DNA of 64,000 nucleotides, taken from assembly GCF_040436345.1 (NCBI RefSeq), contig NC_133219.1, positions 17,530,958 to 17,594,957 of the forward strand, given 5' to 3'. Numbering within the stretch: the stretch's first letter is position 1; each line of letters opens with the position of its first letter. Shown piece by piece: positions 1 through 11,919 of the stretch. The notes beneath the pieces were generated by a model. That model was not told where the DNA came from. It made no database searches and worked only from the letters and a program-made list of their open reading frames with translations. Source of the stretch: Pagrus major. Lineage: Eukaryota; Chordata; Actinopteri; Spariformes; Sparidae. The position numbers and the translations under genes are program-made.

Positions 1-700
1 ATTTTCCAGGGTCCTTTAGTCTGAAATTGAATAGTTAGAAATTTGTCCCTTTATATATGGAACCGAAAGCCCAACCTGTTATCCGAGAGGTGACGTTAGC
101 AGCTGGCTGTAGCCAAAGGCTAACGGTTTGTTTGTGTCTGTGTAGTAACATTAGCCGCTTACACACAGCAATCCCGTATCAGAGACGATATTTTTGTACC
201 AATATGCCATCTTTGCTTTCGCGTAGGTCTTGCAGTAAACAGTCACGTGAACAGCGAGTAAAGAAATAACAGTGTCACAGCATCAGCTGCACTGCTGTGA
301 AGAGTTCATGCGCGCTCCCGCGCCGGCTTGGCTGATGGCTGCAGTTACCCTAAGGACCGCAACGGCCGTCGTGTCACTATTGAGTCTTATTTCTTGATCC
401 TGCCCCAAGTTCCTTTAAAGTAGAAGCAGATAATAGGACAACATTTAAATACCTCAAAAAAACTACATATTTTGGAACTGGTCCAACAGATTGTCTCAGC
501 TGGCCGTTCGACAGGGGCTATAATGGACACAACGTAATCCTTGAGCACCACTCCAATTATCAAAGTAAGTCCACTAATAGTACTTGTTCTGCCAATAACA
601 GGCTGAGGTTGTTATTGTTAGTGTATGACAACATCACAGAAACGATCTCTACAGAGATAGGGCTTTTTGTTAGAAACGTCGATTTTTGAGCCTCAGTCCT

Positions 701-770
701 AACTCGTCAAATACTGATTCTTTGAGATGGCGACTGACCTGACCTACAATCCAAAAGTATTTGACGAGTT
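701..770. repeat. 15-bp perfect inverted repeat
   Basis: AACTCGTCAAATACT at 701-715 is matched exactly by its reverse complement at 756-770, separated by 40 bases. It could be the tip of an old inverted-repeat transposon or a cruciform-capable site. No target-site duplication was identified. Confidence 0.6.
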
Positions 771-1683
771 CAGAATGAGACTCAACAATCAACTTTTCTT
801 ACAAAGTGGACCTTTAAAGAGTAAAATCATTGTTGTTTAACCAGAAACAGCAGGGGTTTTTTTTGCTCTCACCAAATCCATTAGACTCCATTTACAGACA
901 CAGTAATTTTGTCATAGTAAAACACGCTTTGTTCATATTTGTCATAAACAAAAAAAAAACTCCAAACCTTTAATTCAACAAATTAGATGTGAAGATATCA
1001 GGAGAGGAATAAGAGTGACATGAAAGAGGGTTGCAAAGCAAGATCAGATTTATACATTTTACTATAGATGATATGGATGAAAATGCTTGTTGTGTATATA
1101 GTCATATATCTGCCAATGCCATGGAGACACTGTTATGACCAAGTATAATAGTGCAGTGCTCGAAAAAAGTATTTCACAGGAGCTTTATATGTTTTTAGGA
1201 TGCTAACAAATTATTTTGTTAGCAAATACGTTGTTAAACAAAGACAAGCGGAAGCAATGCTCAATCAGAGATTGTACTGAGTGACAGAAGCTATACGGGA
1301 AGAGCAGCTGAACCCAGGTTTGATATCAAAAACATTGCCTTGAAGTAACATTAGCTTGTCAAGTGATATAGTGCAGGTACAACCAATAACAAGCACACAG
1401 TCAGACTGAGTTCATTCAAATTCTTTCTCCCTGAATTTTTGAAAACATGAAGCCCTACTGTCTGTTTAGGAGCTTCGGAGCTGAAAACTAAACCCAAACT
1501 GCTTCAGTATCTGACGGCACCCGAACATGAAGCAGGAAAATGCTAAAAAGCTATATTTTTTACATGTGTACTCAACAATGAAGGAGTATTTTCTTCTTGT
1601 TGAATCATGAATTCATCAAGATAAAAGAAAAAGGAAAGGCGGCATTAGGACATACGTTAATCAGACTGTCAAGCCTTTGTTTC

Positions 1684-1687
<4 letters not shown>

Positions 1688-1729
<42 letters not shown>
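1688..1729 (+). repeat. (GT)n microsatellite
   Basis: About 21 uninterrupted GT units. Such tracts are common in fish genomes and usually length-polymorphic. Confidence 0.95.
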
Positions 1730-1730
<1 letters not shown>

Positions 1731-2380
1731 CCAAACATGCTTGGGAGTTCAAGTGTGTGATCAGGCCCAGTGAAAGGTCCAAATGAAGACATATGGTGGC
1801 CCAGGGGTGGGCCAGATGCAGAGGTGGATAATGGATTAGTGAAGATCAGTGTTGTTCAGTGCGGCTGTTTCCTGTGAGGAAAAACAGACCAGATTTATCT
1901 TCTGTCCTCCATCCCATGGCCACCCAGGGACCACTTAAAGCGAAAAGATCTGAGTCTGATGTGTAAATATCTTCAGTAGGGATTTTCAGAGAGGAAAAAT
2001 GGATGTACCATCATGAGTCGACTACTACAGAACAAAGAGAAGAGTCTTTGTAAATGTTTGACCCGTAGATCTGTTGAAGAAGTTTCTGGAGTTTTAAGGA
2101 GAAACATAGAAAACTAAAATTCTTGCAGAAATCCCTTTGTTTTCTTGCATCTTTGTAGAACCCCTGTCGCGCTTTGGCAAAAGTAATTCCTCTCAAAACA
2201 CTTTTTTCAGGCGTAGGGTGTGTTCATCTGTGTTGAAATAACACGACATTACACTTTCAAATTGTGTGCAGTGAATAAACAAAAGTCCAATTTTGCATGC
2301 CGGTGATTCACCAATCCTTCTCAAAACCAAAACTTCTAAGGTAAAACTGAACACTTGGTTATTGGTGTGAGAAGGCCACA

Positions 2381-2450
2381 GTTTGGTTAGGTTTAGGAAA
2401 ACACCATGATTTAGGTTAAAATGAGAACGTTATGTTACACACACGGCACA
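2381..2450 (+). repeat. Dispersed repeat fragment, GGTTAGGTTTAGG type
   Basis: The stretch GTTTGGTTAGGTTTAGGAAA, followed by a CATGATTTAGGTTAAAAT-like segment, recurs with variation at about 18490-18540 and 18825-18890. It recurs on the opposite strand near 44621, 45661, 54320 and 54642. Recurrence within 64 kb shows it is an interspersed repeat; its class is not determined. Confidence 0.6.
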
Positions 2451-4285
2451 AGTTCAATACCTGACGTCAATTAATTCATGGACACAACTTAAAACAAGTC
2501 AGTGTTGAGTTTTGGATTCACACAAGACACAAACAACTGAGTGAAAGGCTTCTGTTTGTTTGAGCCATCTGTCAACCCCAAACCTTCAACCGTCTTCTGC
2601 AGGAAATGTAAGAACACTTGTATTCTTATATTCAATTAGTTTTGAAATGAAGAAAGGTGATACTCCACGCAATTATCTTTCACTCTTAGTAGACCTGGAA
2701 GGTTGCTGCTTGATAAAAAAGTATTTCAAAATATTTTAAGTATTTCAAATATTCATGTTGCGAATTCCATCAGAACCACACAAACATACTCTGAGGCACA
2801 CGCTTCAGCTCCATTCCTCTCTGCTGGATGAGCTCCAAGTTTAGGACTGCCATCAGCTGCTCTCAGCTGTTTTTACCGGGAGCTGAAGACCTCCACTAAA
2901 GCCTCCACGGGGAACATTTCATCACCTGAAACCCAACCAGCACACGTCTCCACCTCGGCCTCGGGAGCTGGACCTGAGCTCTGCAGGAACCGGAACCTGG
3001 TCCAGGATGAAAATGTTGATTGTTCACTCGTGCACCTCAACTCTTGGCAATATGAGTGCATAGAATACAGAGAGATGAGCCAGACTCAGAGGCAGAGCAG
3101 TTGAAAGGAGCCATTTTGTTTTCCCTGGTAAGAGTTCGAAGTAGAATTCGGCATCAGGTATTCAGTCAGTGAGGGCAAACTAAACTGGCAAGGGGCTTTC
3201 AGGTGAAACCAGAAACAGGCTGTGGTCAAGAACAGGCCAGCAAGAAACAGGGAACAATGTTGAAACGTGTAGACTGGGTATTATACTAGATGATCCAGCA
3301 AATGACTGGGGAAAGAGGGCTGGTAGGGGAGATTGAGGGAATGGGGAACAGGTGTGCTGGTGGGCCAATGATAACAGATATCCTGGCCAAGACTTTCTTT
3401 TCCTTTTCTTCTTTCATTGTCTACAGCCTGATCAGCAACTTGAGAAGACGGAATGGAGTTGGAGACTCTGTTTGGCTAATCTCTAGATGAAGAAAAAGGT
3501 ACCATAAATGTAAAACTAAATCGCCATCAGACGAGCCGATGAGTTACGAGACTGCATTTGGGCCAACAGCAGCCACATCCTTCAAAGGCTGCGTTTGAAG
3601 ACCGAATGCGTCACAGTGGCATGACAAGGCCGTCCCAAAGCCTCCTTCCAATGCGGCCGAGCGAAATAGCAGCTGAATACTCTTTTAAATGTAAGTATGC
3701 TGTTTCAAGTCACTCGAATAGCTTATAATACAATTATTTAAAAACACAAGGGGCCCCAATGCTGTCAAGGTTGTAAGGCGACAGGAGCTACGCTTCGTGA
3801 CACAAGGGTAAGATAGGGGGCAGCTGGTATGAAGGACAATTCCTGTAGACCGGATCGTCTTAGATTTTTGCAGAGGTATAGTCAAAGTACAGTCACAGTA
3901 AAGTAAAAGCAAAATCAGAGGCCATAGTTAATTCACATTAAGTGGTTGTTGCCGAACAGGGTCTGAAATCACCTATGCCCACACCTTACTGGTGCTAGAA
4001 ATGGGTGGCTGCATCCTACAATCTTTGTAACTTTCAAATCAGAACAAAGTCCTGTCACTTCTTGACACACACAGACACTCACCGTGGCCTCACTGCCTTT
4101 TTGCTTGCAACATTTCACCTGTTTCACCTTCATGTCATCTTTTTTTCTTCAGTAAAGGCATGCGTCCTTTCCAAATGAACCCATGGCGACTGTAAAAGGA
4201 ACTTGGTCATAAAGGTCCAGGTACATTTTGTTTGAAGGTCCTTCATACACAGTGATGCTTATTAAAAGTGGATCATAACCCCCGA

Positions 4286-4313
4286 AACACACACGCACAC
4301 ACACACACACACC
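4286..4313 (+). repeat. (CA)n microsatellite
   Basis: An ACACAC tract with a single CG interruption. Confidence 0.85.
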
Positions 4314-7300
4314 CTTCCTCTCTGTGCTGACAGGTGGTGTCTCTGTAACAAGTGAACAGGTGTCGCTTTGTGGCTCCGCCAAGAGACATCAAGCTGAAAA
4401 CAAAAACACTAACAACAAACAAGCAGCAACGTCCCTGTCCTGCTAATTACTGTGAAAGCACTGTGGTGATCACCTTAGTCTGAAGTTGTGTTAGATCACC
4501 CGGCCACTGAGCCATCGCTTTGCAGTTCAAATGAATTTCTCATGTCCCCCTGCGACTCTCCTTTCTCCCAAACTTTGTCCTCTTCTTTCTCAGAGCTGTC
4601 TTTCAGAGCGGACCTTGAACTTTTGAAGAAAGAAGGTTCAGGGAATGGGGATCTGTTGTAACTCAGAGGTCAGCGGAGTGGGAGCAACACGGCCGGAGGC
4701 AAATGTTGGACGCTGCGGACGGCACGTCGGCGAGGCTGGTGGGAAGCGCTGACGGGGCGTCCCACGATGTGTTTGTGGATTCGGTGACGCTTTTGACGTA
4801 GTGCTCCTTAAAGTCAAGACAATCTGCAGGCAGTAATTTGTTTGTGTGTGTGGATGAAAATGGCCTCTTCACACTGCAGGGCAGGTCTTCATTCTTGTAC
4901 AAAGCATTAGTATAAACATTGTAAATTATATATGAAGAGGGTTGATGAATATGAAGGGAACTTGGCTGACCTCTTCAGCCATGGCAGAAGAATCAGCCAA
5001 GCCACTGCAGAAAAGCTTGACGAACCATCTTAAAATATTGGGTGGCCAAAGAATATGTACACACAAACTGAGCGTGCTCGAGTAATTCGACTCCCAAGAG
5101 ACGGCTCAGAGAGCAAAATAATATACAACGATCTGAGGCACAGCTCATTAATTCTGACCCATACATGCAGGACAAGCAAATGCTGAAACTAATTCATTTG
5201 TACACATCAGCGCAAAGTATGAAACTGGAAAACCTGCACTGTAAATGATGAGCTTAAGAGGACTGTTATGTGCAGGTTTTCTCAAGATGTCAACGCCATT
5301 TATGACCTTACAAGTGCCTGGAGATTGCAGCAAGAAGGAACAGTGCTCAGCATTTTAAAGCTGTTTTCTTCATTTAAAATACTGACATTCGTCCTTCCTA
5401 ATTCCCACCCATTTTCACTCTATGGTCCAATGACAGTTGAGCGAGCTTGGTACCGGGATGAACCTCAGTGAACTTTCCTGTTTCCTTAAACGAGCGATGT
5501 GCTGGTTCGTCGATGTTGGAAAGAAAACAACAAGGGTTCTCTCAGTTTTGACTCATTATTTTCTGAAGCTACAGTATATTGTCTGACTCCCAGAAAATCT
5601 AATAAACACAGTGGCAACCCAGCTTAACATGACCGGTATCACCATGTTTCTTATTGTCAATCTTGTCCAATGTAGCAACAGTAACTTAGGGGTGTGGGAC
5701 TTTGGATCGGTCAGTTGGCTTTGCGGGCAGCTCTTAGAAACATACTCCACTGTACACCTTGGATTTGAGTTTTAAGTACCAGCCGAGTAACCTAAAAGTT
5801 ACGACTACAGTGGATGATTCTGAAGCAAGCTTGCTTGGCTCCCAGTGAACAAGTGTTAATTTCTACAGCCTACAGCGGGGTTTGTGGCTTCACTGCAGGT
5901 TATTTCGACCTGACACCTGATGAGTGATACCTGTAGGTATTCTTTCAGTCATTACCAAAAAGCTCCTGACCATGGGTGAAGGTTGAAAGGCACCATAGAT
6001 GTGAAATAATACTTATGCTGTTCTTCAGTCCTGTTGATTTTATCTTCCATCTTACCCCATAACACGTGATCCCTTGGTACCTTTTTCGACAATGATGACT
6101 ATGCAGAGTATTCCAGCACCAGTGGACATTAGAGGAGTACTGTCATCATGTCAATGATTGAAGCCTTAGTGGGTCAGATGCTCCCAAGCGATGCCCTCGA
6201 CCCTCAGATTGATCACCATCTCTGGGCTCAGACGGTTCAGGGCCGTGGCAGAACCTGCTGTCTGCTGTTTGCTTAGACTAAAAAGCTGCTAAAAGCTGGG
6301 ATCAATCGGGCGGGAGAATCAATCAGGATCATCCATGTTTATACGACTCAGGAGGATTACCTCACTGTTACTGGAATGGCCTCACAGGAATGACTGGCCA
6401 TTAGAACAGTGGGACTAAACACTGCCCCGCTGTTTACATAAAAGGTAATGTGGGCCCGGCCTCGGCTCTGTGTGCCAGAGACAATTAGGCTCCTATACAG
6501 GCCGTAATCCACTGCCGGGCTTGAGGTAATCAAATTCAAACATAGCCGGGCCCCTGAAAACAATGAGGGATGGGATTACAATGAATACAAGGGAAGATAG
6601 AAAATTAATAAGCTTAAATCCAACACGTGCTACAGTGAACAAGAGTCAAAGTATACAGCATCAGATGGATGTTTTTAAAATGACCTATGTTTTAGCATTT
6701 TGTGTTGATTGAGAAGTAAAACTGAATTGAAAAACGTTTTAAACAGTATCAATTGACTTTACAGAAGCAGCTTCCTTCAACAAAAGTCCTAAGAGTCCCA
6801 GAAGGATCTAATTGTTCATCTGTTGTTCTGTGCTCTTTGTAACTGTGATTTGAAAGATGCCATATAGATAAAAGTTATTACTGTTAAACCTCAAAGACTG
6901 AGGTCCTCGGTTGACGGTCAGCAGTCATCTCTGGAGCTCACAGTAGAAAAGAATTCTTAACTTTCATCAATGTGAAAATGAGAGATTGTCTTTTGTCTTA
7001 CAGAGAAATAACAAAAATGAACGTTCTCCAGTCAATCAGAAACAAACCCCACAGTTAATTTGAGGTTTCATGAGTTAGACAAATTAAGTGTTCATCTTCC
7101 AGTGTTGGTCTTTGTAGTGTGAAATTCTCTCTTTGTGTAAGGGATTCGGTGTGCTTGTATATATGTTTATACCTGTTCCAAATGGTCACACTCAATGGTG
7201 GGGTGAACACGATATATCATAAAGAGGGGTGACCAGCGATGATTCATATAAGTAGAGCAAAGAGGGCACACATTCAGACAATCTGTGCTCTAAAAATTCA

Positions 7301-8862
7301 TGGTTTTGGACTTGGACTGTGAAAAATGAAAGGAGAGCTTGAGAGAGAAGTGCAAATTCTACTTTCTCAGCTCTGCACATCAGACCAGTTGCTGTATAAA
7401 GTGGGCCTGATTGTTGTATTATCTGTTCTGGAAAGTCTTGCTCACCATCATATATATGTATGTTCGGTTAATTCTCCTGTCAGTGCCCTTGACTGAGGAC
7501 ACAGGGGCTTCTCACTACCCTAACCCCAGACCTAACCCTATCTTAATTAGGATTGGTTGAATGCAGAGCAGGGATTTCACTATACGTCACACTTTGTTTC
7601 ACTGTGTTGGTGGCAATACACTGTTACAAGGACAAGAAGAATAATGAGTGTTGTATGAGGGTAGACATAAAACAAAAACAAAAGGAAAAAAGTGCTTGGA
7701 GGCACCAATGTCTGTTAAAGTACAAACGTATAATCAGCAGTAACATGTCTCTAGTTCACCTTTAAGTCTCATTCATGGCTCACTTTGTCAGCTGACATTT
7801 TGACTTTTTAGCTAAAGCCCAGGTGTTAATAATAACATTAACAATGGCTTTGTTCTATTCAAGTGTCCCATTAAGCTCTGACAGTGAGCCAGCAAGCACA
7901 GTACCAGGCACCTGACGTTGCAGCAGCTCGGCCTGTATGAATAGAACAGACTTCAGCTAATATTAATGATATGATTTACACCTGTGCCTTTCCGACTGTG
8001 ACATGTACAAAACGTAAGATCAAGACTTGATCTTGAAGAAGGCCTGAGGTCCAAAACTGCGTGAATGTTTTTTACCTTCAAAATGTATCAACAAAAAGGT
8101 TTTCGGTCCAGATAAATCCCAAACTTTTGGGCATTCAAAGAGCTTTTACCTGAATGGCTCCATTTATGTTGTTTCTCTGCAGGTTACAGTGTTTGTCACA
8201 GGATGAAAACCATTTTTATAGTCTTATGTTTGTCATCCAATTCACCTCGGAAAATCACTCGGAAATCACCTGCAATAGAAAAGATTTATGATATTTTATA
8301 AGCAAAATCTCTCAGCAATTCTTTTTTCTCACAACATTCAGTTGTTGTGGGAAAACCAGAACACCTATTTTTTTTTTATTTTAGTCACTTTCTTTGCTTG
8401 TGTGATTTGTGTGTTTGGCATCAAGACCAAACCAGAGTTGGTACTTACACAAATAATATGATAATGCTGAATGTACACTGCATGTTTACTTTATGGCATG
8501 AATCAGTGGAGAAGACTGGACTAATCATATTATCTGCCATCTGAACACAATGACTTTAAATGACATCTTTGTGTTACTTGGGTTTAAAGCTTGTCTGGGG
8601 CATTCAGTGTTCAAGGATACTTTCACAGGTCATGTAACTGTTACTGGGACACCCGCTGTGAAAACTTTCATCCAGAAAATAAACTAAATGAAATGACACA
8701 GGAGAAAGGGAATGATTGTGTGTGTGTGTGCCTTTCTTCCACAATCTGATCATTACAACGTCTCCTCTGCCGCTGTACACTGCTCAGAATACATTAAGCG
8801 GCTTGAGGGACGCGTCTCCTGGAAGCATGTGGACGTATCAGATGATAAGGTGGACTAAAGCC

Positions 8863-8870
8863 TATAAATA
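8863..8870 (+). promoter_or_regulatory. Possible distal TATA box upstream of fgf5
   Basis: TATAAATA lies in a moderately GC-rich stretch 566 bases before the fgf5 start codon. If used, transcription would start near 8895 and the leader would carry a 78-codon upstream ORF (9088-9324). The site nearer the gene at 9273 is a better placed alternative. The call rests on motif and position only. Confidence 0.3.
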
Positions 8871-9087
8871 CGGCTGCCTGAGTCTCCCGGTGAGCCAGTG
8901 TTAAAACTCCGCTGCACCACCTGATGATCTGCTGTTTGACACCCACCGTTCCCCCCTCCTGCGTCTCATTATTTCGGTTCTTATATGGAAAGAAGCGCCC
9001 ACAGAAAAGTCGTTTTTTTCATGTCTCTTCATTCATGAATCAACTGCGTCCTCGATCTATTAAGAATGATGACTCCCTGTGCGTAAA

Positions 9088-9324
9088 ATGCCGCGCTTAG
9101 TGCGTCCTGGCGCGGGCGATTCCTTGGAAAATGTGCGGTGTCAGTCGCGCTCCCTTCACGCCCCGCTGCTGTGGATCGGTGCTGAGCAGGAGTGGCATCT
9201 CGGCGACAAAATCTGGATGAAAGAGCGTCCTTTAGAGCTCAGGCATGCATCGAGTAGTGAGATCATTGGCGTTATAAATATCCCCGTGCCAGCAGAACAA
9301 CTCCAGCTACTGCAGCCGGGGTAA
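9088..9324 (+). other. 78-codon open frame upstream of fgf5
   Basis: The frame runs from an ATG with A at -3 to a TAA at 9322-9324. That TAA shares its last A with the ATG of the next small ORF (TAATG). The product has no recognisable domain. It would be translated only if the mRNA starts upstream of 9088, for example from the 8863 TATA box. It could be chance in a GC-rich promoter region, and no protein function is claimed. Confidence 0.3.
9273..9280 (+). promoter_or_regulatory. fgf5: Probable fgf5 TATA box
   Basis: TATAAATA sits 156 bases before the fgf5 ATG in GC-rich DNA. Transcription would begin about 25-30 bases downstream (around 9305), giving a leader of about 130 bases. TATA-type promoters fit tightly regulated growth-factor genes. 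The start site itself is inferred. Confidence 0.6.
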
Positions 9325-9413
9325 TGCCCAGGAGCGCTGCTGCACGCGTGTGTGCGCACGGTTTCTGGTGGCCAGACCTCAGGAGCGACACCAAAATGCT
9401 AGAAGTAGCCTAG
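9324..9413 (+). promoter_or_regulatory. fgf5: Upstream ORF in the fgf5 leader (29 codons)
   Basis: The ATG at 9324 (G at -3) opens a 29-codon frame ending in TAG at 9411-9413, only 22 bases before the fgf5 start codon. A second ATG in the same frame lies at 9396 with A at -3. A ribosome scanning from the predicted start near 9305 meets this ORF first, so it should lower or condition fgf5 translation. Human FGF5 mRNA is reported to carry an upstream ORF with such an effect, as I recall. The peptide itself is not known to act. Confidence 0.6.
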
Positions 9414-9435
9414 CGAGTGTCTCCTTTTTGGAAGA

Positions 9436-9646
9436 ATGAATGTTCCTCTTTACCTTCTGACCGTCGCTCACTTGATTTGCGCCGCCGCCGGAGCACAGCA
9501 CGTCTCTTTGGAGCGCCAACTTCTGGAGGAGGAGATCAGCTCGGGACGCAGGACTTGCAGGCTCTACTGTAGGGTTGGCATCGGCTTCCATCTCCAGATT
9601 CATCCCGACGGCAGAGTCAACGGCAGCCATGAGCCCAACCAGCTGA
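9436..9646 (+). CDS. fgf5: fgf5 coding exon 1 (fibroblast growth factor 5)
   Basis: Encodes residues 1-70 plus the first base of codon 71. FGF5 is a secreted ligand of the FGF4/5/6 subfamily that signals through FGFR1/2 (IIIc-type) with heparan sulfate; mammalian FGF5 ends the hair growth phase and marks the epiblast. The ATG at 9436 has A at -3 and is followed by a hydrophobic signal peptide (about residues 1-20, ending AAAGA). A short linker follows, then the start of the beta-trefoil core with [12 protein letters not shown] and PDGRVNGSH. That run is diagnostic of FGF5 rather than FGF4 or FGF6. Asn62 in NGS is a likely N-glycosylation site. The Ser-rich linker of the human protein (268 residues in all) is missing, which accounts for most of the shorter total of 228. 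Cys41 replaces a glycine of human FGF5. The exon ends at a GTAAGT donor in phase 1. Confidence 0.95.
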
Positions 9647-11806
9647 GTAAGTCATTCACCCGGGCTCCACAGCGCACGGAGCAGCCTCACTACTAAATTA
9701 TAAATGCCTGACGCGCATGTGAGTCCAAGTGCGTCCCGCTGAGAATGCGCACTTGGAGTCCCGTATTTGCTCTAATTGATCTCCTCTCTGTTTGCCGCTG
9801 TATCTCTTTTAAATCGCATCCCTGGAAGTTTGAACAATAATGATTTACACAGGCAGAGTGTCAGGATCGCGCACCTAAACTTAGGCTGACTGACCCCGTG
9901 AAATCTCTGAGCAGCGGCCATCTGGTTGACGAGTCTTGTTTGTGTCTCTCCGGGATGTTGGCAGGTAGACTATTTGTGGAAGTAACAGGTGCGGCAGTGA
10001 GACACCAGGATGTGTTGGATTGCCAGTCAGCACGATTGTCATCACAACAACGCTACTCCACACACTGCAAAAAATATCCAGCTTCAAATTTAGACTATCG
10101 TCTGTTATTGAAGCTTCAGACTGTTTACCTCCAAAACTTGTTTGAAGATCGGGTGCTTTGCATGCAAATTCAATTATTGTTTTTTTTTTTATGAAATAGG
10201 TCACAAAAAAAGAAATACAGACCAATAATACATTAATATACAAGTAAATTAGCTGAGATAAGCAGCTCAAGGTTGATGTGAGGTATTTCTCAAGGGCCAA
10301 GCAAAAAGAAGCATTGCCCTTTAGATACTGGATTTTTGAGGCTGATACCAATATAATTGATAGTTTAAAAAGAAAGCAATGAAATATATCAGCTGATATT
10401 CATATTTGTACATGAACAACGGAGACTAGCATTTCTAAAAAGCAATCTATGCATCAGAGATAAGATTTAATCTTTTAAAAAGTGGGAAGAATTCAAATAT
10501 AACTTCTGAAGACTGAAAAATATCAGTGGAGCGAGATCATCTCCACTTTTATCCAGTCCTAATATATTGGTTTTTGTGATTTTGTGATGTGATGTTTAAA
10601 TTGAAATAGTTTTCTTTCCTTTTGAAAACATTATCTCTTAACTCAGATCAGTTATCAAAAGTCAAAACTGGACTGAACTGCTTCACAAACTCGAGTGAAC
10701 TTTGTGTGAATATTATTCAGCACACACCAGTTTTCAGTTGCAGCCAGAACGAGTAAAATTAGCACCGGGAAAATTTATGATAAATTTAAAACCCAACAGT
10801 TTTCAAATGCCATCCTGTTTGTGAATCTTGCCCAGTGTCATCCAGACCAGAAGACTACAGTCATAAATCAGATATTGGGTTTTTACTGCCCCACCAGGGT
10901 CCCTCATCGCTCATCCGCTGACGAAACAGCCGAAGCTGACCGTGAAAGTGCACTTGTGCCTCCATTTCATGGTCCCCTTTAGAAGAGTTGTCAGGTTACA
11001 TGGATTTCAACACGACAGCCATGTGGGTTTGAATCCTGCATGGCAGCGCTGGAGACGAGCAGGAGACTGGCTGTCTTAGATTTGTAATATGAAGATTCTG
11101 TTTTCATATCAGTGCTTCACAGAATACCTCAGGTAGAAGTTAATACACAGACAACATTAATCTGGGATAACACTTCTATTTAAAGGTGAACTATGAAGTT
11201 TTTTGAAGAGAAAGATCTTGATTGACATATTTTTTTATACCTAAACAAACTAAATAAACAAACTATCTTTGTTTTCATGACTGAATAAATAACCTTGTGT
11301 TGACCTTAAAGGACAACACAATTTCATACTGTTTTACTTTATATTTGGCGGACCCTGCCACCTTTCTAGCTTCAAACAGTGTTCTGGGAAAAAATAAATA
11401 TTTGTATTATTACCTCCTTGATATTGTAAATATTACAGTTCTGAGTTTGAATTTCTTCTTCAAAACTACGCAATGCCCCTTTAAGCGTAATTTTCATTTT
11501 GACTCTGACCGCGGTGCTGTACAGCAGTCAAATGGATATATTGGTTTGACAATATTGTGTCAATATCAGCATTTCATTAAATTTCAGAGATCTTTTTAAC
11601 TCTAAACCGGTTTTATCCTGCATGGAAGAACAACTACAAAACTCTTCATTAATGAATGTACTGTCAGACGTGCAGGTGAACTGGATAACTGAGCTGGTTT
11701 GACAGCAGGACCGTGGAGGGGCAACGAGTTACAGAAAATGACAAGAGAAGTAAAAATACACTTACATCATCCATCAATCATCAGAGCGTGTTGTCTGTCC
11801 GCCCAG
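9647..11806 (+). other. fgf5: fgf5 intron 1
   Basis: A 2.16-kb intron from GTAAGT to a CCGCCCAG acceptor. It contains one short inverted-repeat transposon (11180-11484). The stretch around 10910-11080 is repeat-free and of unknown role. The two frames of about 100-156 codons seen on opposite strands near 9881-10351 overlap each other, have no family resemblance and are taken as chance. Confidence 0.85.
11180..11484. mobile_element. MITE family 1, copy A (305 bp)
   Basis: It begins TTAAAGGTGAACTATGAAG and ends with the inverted counterpart ACGCAATGCCCCTTTAA. Its interior (AACAAACTAAATAAAC, GACCTTAAAGGACAA, GGCGGACCCTGCCACC) is shared with copies at 22623-22994 and 56725-57137. It is non-coding and non-autonomous. 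It lacks the segment CCTCTGAGAACAGCTTG carried by the other two copies, so it is an internally deleted copy. Confidence 0.85.
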
Positions 11807-11910
11807 GTGTCCTGGAGCTCTTTGCGGTTTCTCAGGGGGTCATCGGCATCAAAGGGGTCTACAGTAACAGATTCCTGGCCATGAATAAAAGAGGACGGCT
11901 ACATGCCACT
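11807..11910 (+). CDS. fgf5: fgf5 coding exon 2
   Basis: A 104-base exon, the standard length of the middle FGF exon, encoding the end of codon 71 and residues 72-105 ([20 protein letters not shown], then a segment ending RGRLHAT). These form central strands of the beta-trefoil that contact receptor. Acceptor CCCAG and donor GTAAGT are both good. The length is not a multiple of three. Skipping it, as in the mammalian short form FGF5S, would shift frame and stop at 20209-20211, giving a 77-residue product of mostly signal peptide and first core strands. A 76-bp CA tract begins nine bases into the following intron. Confidence 0.95.
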
Positions 11911-11918
11911 GTAAGTAT

Positions 11919-11919
<1 letters not shown>

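Larger units (their letters stand above)
1..9270. other. 5' flank of fgf5, non-coding
   Basis: No exon of a recognisable gene is seen on either strand. Open frames here are at most about 80 codons, lack family resemblance and are not joined by convincing splice sites. The first 380 bases are relatively CpG-rich and could be a promoter fragment or repeat edge of something lying to the left; in human the left neighbour is PRDM8, but no PRDM8 coding sequence is visible. The stretch holds an inverted repeat (701-770), two microsatellites, a dispersed repeat fragment near 2381-2450 and one repeat-free stretch (about 6240-6600) that could be regulatory. Absence of a gene is judged by reading only. 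Confidence 0.6.

Noticed and set aside
3520..3960. CpG-containing stretch suspected to be a DNA transposon
   Set aside because: No convincing terminal inverted repeats or target duplication could be found by eye, and no second copy was seen in the window.
9379..9630. 83-codon minus-strand frame opposite fgf5 exon 1
   Set aside because: Antisense shadow of the GC-rich coding exon, with no features of its own.
11020..11045. B-box-like GGTTTGAATCC (possible tRNA or SINE promoter)
   Set aside because: No A box at the right distance and no cloverleaf could be drawn. The same holds for GGTTCAAACTC near 41447.
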